NCBI GenBank assembly: GCA_013214445.1
Contig: JABSPG010000093.1
Location: forward strand, 1-11,025
Length of the DNA stretch: 11,025 bases
DNA from: Ekhidna sp.
Lineage (GTDB): Bacteria > Bacteroidota > Bacteroidia > Cytophagales > Cyclobacteriaceae
Direction of reading: 5' to 3'
Within the stretch, counting starts at the first letter, position 1, and every line of letters starts with the position of its first letter. Under the pieces are notes generated by a model, which saw nothing but the letters and a program-made list of their open reading frames with translations, did not search any database and was not told where the DNA came from. The position numbers and the translations under genes were made by a program. Below, one piece after another: positions 1 through 6,894 of this stretch.

Positions 1-1178
1 AGGCCTGTGCCAACCTCACCTGACGTCCCTAGATGAGACTGAACAATCATTCCCTGCTGCAGACTAGCTAGCGTTTTTTCATCCATACCTTCTCCATTGT
101 CTACCACGGAAATAGTGGTCCAATTTTGATCACTTTGGTAGGATAAAGTTAGACTGCCTTCCTCTCCAGTGAATTTGATAGCATTTTGTAGTAGGTTTCT
201 CAGAATTACCGTCAAGTGGTCCTTGTCGCACCAGATTTTATCTTCTTGCTTATCATTTACAACGAATTCAATTCTTTTTATCCTTAGAACTTCTCCGAGA
301 ATGGGCATAATGCTCTCTACGATCTCGCTTAAATAGAATGAACTAGGTTGTGTTTTAATTCCCTGCAGCTGGGCTTTTGACCAATACAGCAGGTCATTAA
401 GCGTGTTACTAATTTGATCGATTTTCGTCACAAGCCCCTGCTGGTAAATCATAAATTGCTCTTGGTCTTGCCTTAGAGATGGGTCCAAAAGTAGGTATTG
501 TTTCAAAGTGCTCAATGGACTCCTTATGTCATGAGAAATAATGCCAAATAAGAAATTTTTGGTATGATCAGCTTCAGTGAGTTTCTCTTTGTCTTCCTCT
601 AACACATCTATGGCATAGATCAACGATCTTTTGAAGAATACGACACAAAAAAAGACTGCAAAGCAGATTGTTAACCAGTTTATTTCTAAGCCATATAGCT
701 TCTTAATGTTAGCTTCCTCGTTGGAGTAGTAACGAAATGCAATGAAGAACATTCCCGTTACTATCACAATTATTGTGGATGAGACAGAGAATCTTCCATC
801 CAGGAAGAGAAGTGTCATCGGGATGAATATTACCAAAACATATTCTGTTGAAGTGGCAAGATCGAGATTCACCGAATGGAAAAAAATTACGGAAACCACT
901 AGAAAAAAGCCAAGCAGGAACCAGTTCCTAGCCAATTTGTATTTGCTATAACTCTGAAACCAAAGAGTAGGGATGGCGATCAAGTACCCTGATGAGACCA
1001 CAATAGGTTGAACAACATTGCCAATAATAACATGAGTTAATACGATACTAGAGGTGATTAGGACTGCCACCAATGCTATCTTGTTTAATAGCAAAATTCG
1101 CTTGTTCTCAAAGCTGTGAGGCTGCTCGGACAGGCTTCCTAGATTGGCCATGTGTCTTATCAGTTTGAAAACTCGCAT
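1..1178 (-). CDS. Sensor histidine kinase, C-terminus cut off by the window edge
   Basis: I translated this open frame by hand; it has no stop and leaves the window at base 1, giving 392 complete codons. The N-terminal half (about residues 28-183) is a string of roughly six hydrophobic segments with short loops, so sensing is probably in or at the inner membrane; I do not recognise a named sensor domain. The kinase core follows: H-box IISHDIRSPLSTL with the phospho-acceptor His at 216, N-box LLQNAIKFT at 329-337, G1 box DNGEGMD at 360-366, and the start of G2 (GTG) at 390-392. The missing part should hold the end of the ATPase domain and any receiver domain. By family knowledge it autophosphorylates and passes phosphate to a response regulator, which is not in this window. 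It is divergent from the BlaI-like gene. The first ATG (1178) is used; Met10 (1151) is an alternative. Function certain at family level, signal unknown. Confidence 0.93.
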   Translation of the reverse strand, partial: MRVFKLIRHMANLGSLSEQPHSFENKRILLLNKIALVAVLITSSIVLTHVIIGNVVQPIVVSSGYLIAIPTLWFQSYSKYKLARNWFLLGFFLVVSVIFFHSVNLDLATSTEYVLVIFIPMTLLFLDGRFSVSSTIIVIVTGMFFIAFRYYSNEEANIKKLYGLEINWLTICFAVFFCVVFFKRSLIYAIDVLEEDKEKLTEADHTKNFLFGIISHDIRSPLSTLKQYLLLDPSLRQDQEQFMIYQQGLVTKIDQISNTLNDLLYWSKAQLQGIKTQPSSFYLSEIVESIMPILGEVLRIKRIEFVVNDKQEDKIWCDKDHLTVILRNLLQNAIKFTGEEGSLTLSYQSDQNWTTISVVDNGEGMDEKTLASLQQGMIVQSHLGTSGEVGTG

Positions 1179-1284
1179 ATCTTAAAGCTACTTAAAAAGA
1201 GGCCAGAGCTGAAATTATTTAAGCGTTGACTTAATTACTATAAAAATAGTTGTATAATTATAATTATAGTTATAATATTGTCTT
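1179..1284. promoter_or_regulatory. Divergent promoter/operator region between histidine kinase and BlaI-like repressor
   Basis: This 106-bp gap separates two divergent genes and must hold both promoters. The part next to the repressor is almost pure A/T and rich in symmetry: ACTAT/ATAGT as an inverted repeat with a 4-nt spacer (1237-1250), a perfect 16-bp palindrome TATAATTATAATTATA (1253-1268), and ATAGTT repeated directly at 1246 and 1266, exactly 20 bp apart. BlaI/MecI/CopY repressors are known to bind short dyads as dimers in their own promoters, so this is the natural autoregulatory operator; that assignment is inference. TAATATTG (1273-1280) resembles the Bacteroidota -7 element TAnnTTTG. 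If used, the transcript would begin at or next to the ATG at 1285, so it could be leaderless. No Shine-Dalgarno sequence is visible. Confidence 0.6.
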
Positions 1285-1659
1285 ATGAAGGAATTGACCA
1301 AAGCAGAAGAACAACTCATGCAGATCCTTTGGGGATTGGAAAAAGCATATCTAAAAGATATTGTAGAAAAGTACCCAGAACCCGCACCAGCTTACACTAC
1401 TATTTCGACAGTGGTGAATGTGCTGGTAAAGAAAGGCTTCATTGGGTTTAATACCCACGGAAAATCGAGGGAGTACTATCCCATGCTTTCAAAAGATAAG
1501 TATACTCGTCAGTCTGTCAATGGTCTAATGACTAGCTTCTTTGATAATTCTGCCAAGAAGTTTGCGTCGTTTTTCGCAAGTCAAGAGGAATTATCTGTGG
1601 AAGAACTGCAGGAAATTAGAAAACTGATAGATGAACAGATTAAGCAGCGGAAATCATGA
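1285..1659 (+). CDS. BlaI/MecI/CopY-family transcriptional repressor
   Basis: A 124-residue protein with the size and layout of Penicillinase_R repressors. Residues about 4-65 form a winged helix-turn-helix: it opens LTKAEEQLMQILWGL, the recognition helix lies near AYTTISTVVNVLVKKGF (36-52), and the wing is near HGKSREYYPM (58-67). The C-terminal helices (about 75-120) match the dimerisation region. The stretch FFASQEELS (96-104) lines up with the segment of staphylococcal BlaI/MecI cut by the partner protease (from memory Asn101-Phe102), and a Phe (97) is kept at the equivalent position. Expected role: a dimeric repressor of its own operon, inactivated by proteolysis when the downstream M56 protein is triggered. 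The stop overlaps the next start (ATGA at 1656-1659), so the two are translationally coupled. Beta-lactamase control is not implied, because no beta-lactamase gene is nearby. Family assignment is firm; the regulon is unknown. Confidence 0.92.
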   Translation: MKELTKAEEQLMQILWGLEKAYLKDIVEKYPEPAPAYTTISTVVNVLVKKGFIGFNTHGKSREYYPMLSKDKYTRQSVNGLMTSFFDNSAKKFASFFASQEELSVEELQEIRKLIDEQIKQRKS

Positions 1660-4046
1660 GTGAAATCTTAATCTACATCGGTAAGGTCATGTTGATTCAA
1701 GTACTCTTCTATGCATGTTATCGATGGGCGTTTCGAAACTCTTTGCAGCATGCCTGGAATCGATCTTATTTGATTATTGCTTTGTTATCAAGTTTTTTGA
1801 TTCCTTTTGTCAAGGCAGAAAAACCGCAAGTTGTTGAAGAGTGGTCTACCGAGCCTGTAATAGTCTGGGTTCAGGAAGCTACCATGGAGTTTGAAATGAT
1901 TCCCAATGTCACTGTTAGAGATCACTCGGAAAGTTTCGGTTGGCTTATTCCAATGGTCTATTTTGTGATTGTAGCTTTTCTTCTGACCAGATCTGTCATT
2001 TACTTATACATCCTTCAAAATATTAAAAATCAATCCGACTATGTAAAAAAACCCTGGTATAAACTATTTAAAACTTCACAGCCTCGTCCGTTCAGTTTCT
2101 TTTCGAGCATTTTCATTCCAAGAACACTTTTTGGGTCGGATGCTTTTGATCAGATCCTAGCTCACGAGTGTGTGCATGTCAAGCAACGACATTCAATTGA
2201 TCGTTTGCTTTTGGATTTCTTTGTTTCGCTGTTTTGGTTCAATCCCTTCATTTATTGGTATCGAAATGCACTCATTGAAATTCACGAATATCAAGCAGAT
2301 GAAGAAGTTCTGAGAATCTATAACGACCCTGTCGGGTATCAAGAGATTTTGTTTCAACAACTTCAGTCGGCATCATATTCAGGTTTGGTGAGTCATTTCA
2401 ATTTTAAAATCATTAAAAATCGAATTGTCATGATGAACAAACATAAAAACACTCAAAATAGATGGACTTACTTACTGGTTTTCCCAGTTTTATTGTCTGT
2501 TGTTTTTGCATTTTCCTCTAAGGATGCGATTTCTCCAATAGAGGAGGTCGGATTAGAATTGGCTGATAGGTTAGGTCCAGTAAATACATTTGATCTTCCC
2601 GATTTTACTATTTCTAAAGATACTTCCGAGCCAGAGGAGGATCCCAATGTACCTTCCATTTTGCCAATAAAGTCGCAAAGATCAATGAGGCTTACGTCTG
2701 GGTTTGGTATGCGGATGGATCCTATTTCCAAGACGGAGAAAAGACATTCAGGAGCTGATTTTGCTTGCGCTATAGGGACTGAAATCGTTTCTACGGCAGA
2801 TGGTATTGTTGAAGTAGCGGAAGTTAGGAAGCGCTATGGTGGTCTTATCATAGTTGATCATGGAAATGGATTTAAAACACGATATGCTCAATTGTCCGAG
2901 TTTAAGAGTAAGCCAGGGGATATGGTAGAAAAAGGTCAAGTGATTGCTTTGTCCGGGAATAGTGGTAGATCTACAGGGCCACATCTTCACTATGAGGTTC
3001 AGAAGGATGGGAATCGAATAGACCCCATGGATTACATCAAAAACTATCAGCCAGTACCTGTTGGAGTTGGAGGATTTAACGGGTCAGATACATCCATAAC
3101 CGAAGCTGTGAGACAAAAGGAAATGCTTGTCAAAGAAGAAGCTGAGCGAGCTGCTCTAAAACGCAAACTAGCTGAGCAAGAAAGTAAGCTGCTTAAGTTG
3201 AGAGAAGAGGAAGCTTTGCTGCGAAGACAAGAGTCTGCATTGAGGAAGGAAGAAGAACTAAAAGCAAAAGAGAAGGAACTGCTTCAGGCTAGTGAGCAAA
3301 ACTTAAGACTTTTAGACATTGTTGGAAGCAAAGGGAAAGATCCACTCTACGTTGTTGATGGAAAGGAAGTTTCTGAGGTGTCAGAGCTTAATCCAAGTGA
3401 TATTGCAGAGGTGACAGTGCTGAAGGGTGATGCAGCGGCTAAAAAATACGGCAAAAAAGGGAAAGATGGTGTTGTTGAGATACGGACCAAGAAAAAGTCT
3501 CAAATCAAAAAGAAATCTCAACGCAAAAACATATCCCAGGCTTTCCGGATAATAATTGATGCTGGTCATGGAGGTAAAGATGCTGGCGCTTTACTTGACC
3601 ATGGGCATAGTGAAAAAGAGGAGGTACTTGCTATTGCATTGGGCGTTTCAGAGGCACTTGCATCGGCGGGGTTTGAAGTTCTACTCACTCGTGACGAAGA
3701 TGAGTTTCTTTCATTGAAAGAACGTGTAGCTTTCTCTGAAAAAGCGGACTTATTTCTTTCGTTGCATATTGATGACCTTGCCGGAGCAAAAGGCGTTCGT
3801 CCCATTTATGATGTTCATGGAGCGTTTGCAGATGAGTCGAGGGTTTTTGCCGAACTGATGAAAGATGCTCTTCTTGGAACTGGTAGATTAAGTGCAGTCG
3901 GAGAAGTAAGTGGTAAAAATGGGTACTATGTCCTTCGTGAATCTTCATGTCCGGCTATTATGCTCAATATTTCCGAAGGAGAATTAGCAAACCAAAGAGA
4001 CATGATTGTTGAGCATATTTCAGGTGCTATTGAATCCGCTATTTAG
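1656..4046 (+). CDS. M56 (BlaR1-type) membrane metalloprotease fused to M23 peptidase, coiled coil, TonB-plug-like and Amidase_3 domains
   Basis: This 796-residue protein reads as a BlaR1-type signal transducer with an unusual periplasmic part. Membrane segments lie near 3-21, 37-53, 97-119 and 272-288. The M56 zinc motif HECVH (170-174) and the downstream EIHEYQADE (208-216) fall in the expected cytoplasmic loop. After the last membrane segment come: an M23/LytM domain (about 344-462) with HSGAD (His364, Asp368) and HLH (443-445) intact; a Lys/Glu-rich coiled coil (about 483-548); a TonB-plug-like module (562-612; LYVVDGK, LNPSDIAEVTVLKG, GKDGVVEI); and an Amidase_3 domain (629-796) with DAGHGGKDAGA (His638), Glu653 and SLHID (His704). 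Where the family usually has the catalytic Glu (PAxLVE) this protein has PAIMLN, Asn771, so amidase activity is doubtful. There is no penicillin-binding SxxK domain. Inferred role: sense or process peptidoglycan, then cleave the co-encoded BlaI-like repressor. Confidence 0.93.
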   Translation: MSEILIYIGKVMLIQVLFYACYRWAFRNSLQHAWNRSYLIIALLSSFLIPFVKAEKPQVVEEWSTEPVIVWVQEATMEFEMIPNVTVRDHSESFGWLIPMVYFVIVAFLLTRSVIYLYILQNIKNQSDYVKKPWYKLFKTSQPRPFSFFSSIFIPRTLFGSDAFDQILAHECVHVKQRHSIDRLLLDFFVSLFWFNPFIYWYRNALIEIHEYQADEEVLRIYNDPVGYQEILFQQLQSASYSGLVSHFNFKIIKNRIVMMNKHKNTQNRWTYLLVFPVLLSVVFAFSSKDAISPIEEVGLELADRLGPVNTFDLPDFTISKDTSEPEEDPNVPSILPIKSQRSMRLTSGFGMRMDPISKTEKRHSGADFACAIGTEIVSTADGIVEVAEVRKRYGGLIIVDHGNGFKTRYAQLSEFKSKPGDMVEKGQVIALSGNSGRSTGPHLHYEVQKDGNRIDPMDYIKNYQPVPVGVGGFNGSDTSITEAVRQKEMLVKEEAERAALKRKLAEQESKLLKLREEEALLRRQESALRKEEELKAKEKELLQASEQNLRLLDIVGSKGKDPLYVVDGKEVSEVSELNPSDIAEVTVLKGDAAAKKYGKKGKDGVVEIRTKKKSQIKKKSQRKNISQAFRIIIDAGHGGKDAGALLDHGHSEKEEVLAIALGVSEALASAGFEVLLTRDEDEFLSLKERVAFSEKADLFLSLHIDDLAGAKGVRPIYDVHGAFADESRVFAELMKDALLGTGRLSAVGEVSGKNGYYVLRESSCPAIMLNISEGELANQRDMIVEHISGAIESAI

Positions 4047-4067
4047 CGGTAGAATTTTATCTTATTG

Positions 4068-4099
4068 TCCCGATCGGATTATTCGATCGGGATTTTTTT
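4068..4099 (+). terminator. Rho-independent terminator of the BlaI-M56 operon
   Basis: A perfect 9-bp stem TCCCGATCG / CGATCGGGA (4068-4076 with 4084-4092) encloses a 7-nt loop and is followed at once by seven T (4093-4099). It starts 22 bases after the M56 stop codon. The T-run overlaps the stop codon of the convergent MFS gene (4098-4100). On the minus strand the hairpin is not followed by a clear U-tract, so it is mainly a plus-strand terminator. Confidence 0.88.
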
Positions 4100-5195
4100 A
4101 TCTATACAGGTATTCGAATAACCCCGTCAAAATCTCCGAAGCTCCAATATAAATCCCCACGCCGTATGTCACATGTCTGGCAGATAGGTTTTGGATGGCA
4201 AAAGGTAGTCCTCCAATATTGATTGCAGTGAATGCTACGCCTATGAGCAGTGTCGCAAGGAGGCTGAGATAAACATTTCCTGAAAACAAAAGGGTTGAAA
4301 TCCCGATAAATAGCACCACAAAACTTCTTACAAGAACTGTTCTGAGATCCAGCTTTGTCATCTTTCGACTGATCAGAAACCCGCCGATGGCGCAAAAACC
4401 AAGTAGACTGAAAGAGATGATGCTTCCATTCATAAAGAAGCTTGAAAATTTGTCATCAAAATACTCGGGTATAAATTCTACTAAGAAGGCTTTTCCTACT
4501 CCTAGCAGGAGGCCCACTATTAGAATGGCGAAATACGAAAGCATGGATTGATTCTTCACTCGATCATTTTGGATCAGGGTTGTTTTTCTCTGGAGCACTT
4601 CATTACCTGAGACTTTGTGAAAAATGAATCCTGTGCCACCAATAAGAACTCCACCTACAATGAATGTCAGCGTATCCCCAAAGAAGGTGACTAGACTTAC
4701 AATTATTGGCTCAAGTGCATACAGTAACTCAGTGACTAAGAAAAGTACTCCCATTACAATCGGAAGTTGTTTCGCAGGCGCAAAGGCTTCAATCATGGAA
4801 TTGGCAGGACTGATGAATAGGTTCATGCTGATCAGCCAGATTACAATCATAAAGGGAATGATTCCACTCATATCAGCAAGGTGTGAAGTTCCAATGAGTG
4901 TGGCTACAATCATAAAAACCATCGCTGTTGCTCCGATCCCAACTGAAAATATGATCATGTGCTTTCCATTTTTCTTCATAATCCTATCAGCGAGCCACCC
5001 AGCTAATGGGGGAATAGTCACAAGGATTATTGCTTTGGCTATGATCAAGAAATCGACTAAGTGAGTAATACCAAGATTACTCATTAGAATTGGTTGATAC
5101 TCGTGGTAAGCGATCCAGCTAATAACCACTGCAGCGTTTAAGGCTGCAAGGCTGTAAACTTCTTTCCATTTTAGAGAGTCTGTATGTCTATTCAT
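4098..5195 (-). CDS. MFS transporter
   Basis: A 365-residue, strongly hydrophobic protein with about eleven to twelve membrane-spanning segments across its length. GWLADR, after the second segment (residues 66-71), fits the loop 2-3 motif A (GxxxDR) of the major facilitator superfamily, and a short charged central loop (near GNEVLQRKTTLIQNDRVKNQ) separates the two halves. It should move a small solute across the inner membrane; the substrate cannot be read from the sequence. I chose the ATG at 5195 (MNRHTDSLKWKEVYSL). The frame can be extended to a GTG at 5237, but the extra 14 residues add nothing recognisable. It is the last of three minus-strand genes, about 109 bp after the DUF2490 gene, so co-transcription is possible but not shown. 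It is convergent with the M56 operon, and its stop codon lies in the terminator's T-run. Confidence 0.82.
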   Translation of the reverse strand: MNRHTDSLKWKEVYSLAALNAAVVISWIAYHEYQPILMSNLGITHLVDFLIIAKAIILVTIPPLAGWLADRIMKKNGKHMIIFSVGIGATAMVFMIVATLIGTSHLADMSGIIPFMIVIWLISMNLFISPANSMIEAFAPAKQLPIVMGVLFLVTELLYALEPIIVSLVTFFGDTLTFIVGGVLIGGTGFIFHKVSGNEVLQRKTTLIQNDRVKNQSMLSYFAILIVGLLLGVGKAFLVEFIPEYFDDKFSSFFMNGSIISFSLLGFCAIGGFLISRKMTKLDLRTVLVRSFVVLFIGISTLLFSGNVYLSLLATLLIGVAFTAINIGGLPFAIQNLSARHVTYGVGIYIGASEILTGLFEYLYR

Positions 5196-5304
5196 GACAG
5201 AGATATGGTTTGGAATACGATATGCTTCAAACAGCACAGAGAGTCGAAGCTTGGATTTCTTTCCATGAATTTATTAAAATGAGGCAAAACTTTTGAATTC
5301 CTTG

Positions 5305-5961
5305 TTAGGGAGTCGTGAAAATTAGAGAAGTCGTAACAAAGGAAATCTGACTCAGTTCTTGGTTCAAGTCTTCAAAGCGTTGCGTGAAGTCAAATTGAAT
5401 TTTACAATAATTGGAAATCACATATCCTGTACCAATGCTTAGTCTATTATCCAAGCTATGTCCTGATCCTGTTGATTCTACTAGAACTTCATTTGAAGAA
5501 ATCAGATAAAACTCTCTATTGTCTAATCTTTCGCCACTCAAAGGAAAGTCTAAGGAGAATCGGTATCTATATCTATGTGCGAAATCCGTTCTAAATCTTT
5601 GCTCAGCCCTAAATCGACTGAGTAACCGGACGGTACTATTCTGGTGTGTGTAAGCCAATTGCTGAGTCAGTCTGTTTTCTGCTGCATCTTCATTGTTTAG
5701 GTTACGATACTTATAACCCATCGAAAGCTTCAATTTTGGGCTAACTTTCCTTGTGACAAATTGATTGATTTCAGTAAAGGCCATTTGAATGGAACGGGAC
5801 TCTTCAATCTGTGTCCTGACAGTTCTGTGACCCATGGAGGTATTCATTTTCCAATTCCCAAGGTTGTAGTTTAATGCTGCGTTGCTCTCCCAAGCGCCAT
5901 CTTGCGAAAACCCCAGAGTAGTTAAGCCGACCATTACGAATGATGCAAAAATCCTCTTCAT
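5305..5961 (-). CDS. DUF2490-type outer-membrane beta-barrel protein
   Basis: A 218-residue protein with a signal peptide (MKRIFASFVMVGLTTLGFS, cleavage probably before Gln20). The mature part is a run of alternating polar and hydrophobic strands rich in Arg, Tyr and Phe (such as MGYKYRNLN, RLLSRFRAEQRF and YRYRFSLDFPL) with a central FYLISSNEVLVES block, the pattern of DUF2490 proteins, which are predicted small outer-membrane barrels of unknown function in Bacteroidota. The last residues (SLIFTTP) are barrel-like but do not end in the usual aromatic residue. The gene starts one base after the stop of the PepSY-like gene, so the two are almost certainly one transcript, with both products in the envelope. 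Family assignment is by pattern; what it transports or binds is unknown. Confidence 0.75.
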   Translation of the reverse strand: MKRIFASFVMVGLTTLGFSQDGAWESNAALNYNLGNWKMNTSMGHRTVRTQIEESRSIQMAFTEINQFVTRKVSPKLKLSMGYKYRNLNNEDAAENRLTQQLAYTHQNSTVRLLSRFRAEQRFRTDFAHRYRYRFSLDFPLSGERLDNREFYLISSNEVLVESTGSGHSLDNRLSIGTGYVISNYCKIQFDFTQRFEDLNQELSQISFVTTSLIFTTP

Positions 5962-5962
5962 T

Positions 5963-6541
5963 TTAGTATAGGATAAAGTCAGAAGATCTACTTATGATCT
6001 TCCTTTTTAAAAGCATTGCACCACGCTCTGAGTATAGAATCTCATAACCTTGCCAGTTTCCGTTTTCCTTAACACTGACTTCAACTTCAAATCTGATTGT
6101 GTCGGCCGCCTCTTTGGAGAAAATCGAATCCAGTAGCTTTCTTGAATTCTCCAGCTTGGAGCTATACTGCTTTTGAATCTTTATGATTCGGTATTTGGAA
6201 AAGGATGAAAGATGATTTTTGATGGCGATAAGTGTGTTTTGATCTATTTCGCGCTCTTTGATAACCACCTCAACGTCCTGCAACACGCCAAGCGTGTCAA
6301 ATTCAATACTGTACCTTTTCTTGTTCCAAGTCAGCTTTACTTCGAAAGTAATTGACTTGCCATCTTCTTCTTTATAAAAACGTATATGCTTGCTTTTAGA
6401 AAGGTAGGGATCAAGTAGAGAGATTATTGCTGTTGGCAGATCCTGTTTCTTGATACGAGATTCTCTTTCATCCTTTCCTGCTTGGGAGAAGCTAGTGAGC
6501 CTAAGTATTATAAGGACACCAATAAGGATTTGTCTTATCAT
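5963..6541 (-). CDS. PepSY-like periplasmic protein with two similar halves
   Basis: A 192-residue exported protein with signal peptide MIRQILIGVLIILRLTSFSQ. Residues about 32-97 have the pattern of the Bacteroidota PepSY-like (beta-lactamase-inhibitor-like) fold: a helix (DLPTAIISLLDPYL) then strands with TFEVKLTWNKKRYSIEFD and TLGVLQDVEVV. Residues about 103-182 repeat that order: a helix (LIAIKNHLSSF), then IRFEVEVSV, YEILYSERGAML and LKRKII. I read this as two diverged copies of one module. Domains of this type are thought to bind or inhibit envelope proteins; no target is known here. It is the first gene of the minus-strand group and is followed after one base by the DUF2490 gene, which makes that barrel its likeliest partner. 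The start ATG (6541) gives a clean signal peptide. The superfamily call is moderately sure. Confidence 0.62.
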   Translation of the reverse strand: MIRQILIGVLIILRLTSFSQAGKDERESRIKKQDLPTAIISLLDPYLSKSKHIRFYKEEDGKSITFEVKLTWNKKRYSIEFDTLGVLQDVEVVIKEREIDQNTLIAIKNHLSSFSKYRIIKIQKQYSSKLENSRKLLDSIFSKEAADTIRFEVEVSVKENGNWQGYEILYSERGAMLLKRKIISRSSDFILY

Positions 6542-6894
6542 CTTTTTAAAGATCTAATGGTAGAGTTTCTGATTTTACACTTGATGGATTGGTGTATATA
6601 TTATTTTACAATAATTCGATCTTGTAAAGTGTACCGATCTCAATGTAATTAATCCAATTTAAGATAGGATTTTTACTTCATAAATTGTGAGTTACAATAT
6701 TATTATTTTGTTATCGTCAAGTAATAAAGCAACATCAGGTCGTTATTTATTAGATTATTTGAATTTTGCATTGTACTGCATAGTGAATTTTAAATTATAC
6801 CTATTTAGGGGTATTGACATACTCATTGTTTTGTTTTTTTTTACTTAAAATTCGTGATTCACCCTCACGATTGTGATTAGTAAATACCACTACC
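6542..6894. other. AT-rich divergent intergenic region, no gene seen
   Basis: These 353 bases separate the PepSY-like gene (minus) from the lipoprotein gene (plus). I find no convincing coding frame, RNA gene or mobile-element end. The region is AT-rich with many T-runs. It must hold promoters for both sides, but I see no full -33/-7 pair; TTGTTTTG (6826-6833) is only a loose match to the Bacteroidota -7 element. Two small dyads are noted: TTTACAA/TTGTAAA (6605-6628) and TCGTGA/TCACGA with a 7-nt loop (6852-6870). The second lies in the probable leader of the lipoprotein gene. Confidence 0.6.
6605..6628. repeat. Inverted repeat TTTACAA-N10-TTGTAAA, possible operator
   Basis: Two perfect 7-base arms (6605-6611 and 6622-6628) are separated by ten bases and sit 64-87 bases upstream of the PepSY-like gene's ATG. 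Arm length and spacing would suit a dimeric regulator. In such AT-rich DNA, chance occurrence is quite possible, so this is a candidate only. Confidence 0.3.

Noticed and set aside
742..951. Plus-strand open frame of 69 codons
   Set aside because: It lies antisense inside the histidine kinase, whose frame has a clear family signature; the peptide looks like nothing known.
3102..3299. Low-complexity Lys/Glu-rich stretch suspected to be an assembly artefact or frameshift
   Set aside because: The frame runs unbroken from the M23 domain to the plug-like and amidase domains, and the heptad-like pattern fits a genuine coiled-coil linker.
1285..4046. A beta-lactam resistance regulator (blaI-blaR1 or mecI-mecR1)
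   Set aside because: The family match is real, but the receptor lacks a penicillin-binding domain and no beta-lactamase or PBP2a-like gene is present, so the resistance names would mislead.
4624..5064. Plus-strand open frame of 146 codons
   Set aside because: It is antisense to the membrane segments of the MFS gene; such frames commonly arise opposite hydrophobic proteins, and it has no start context or family pattern.
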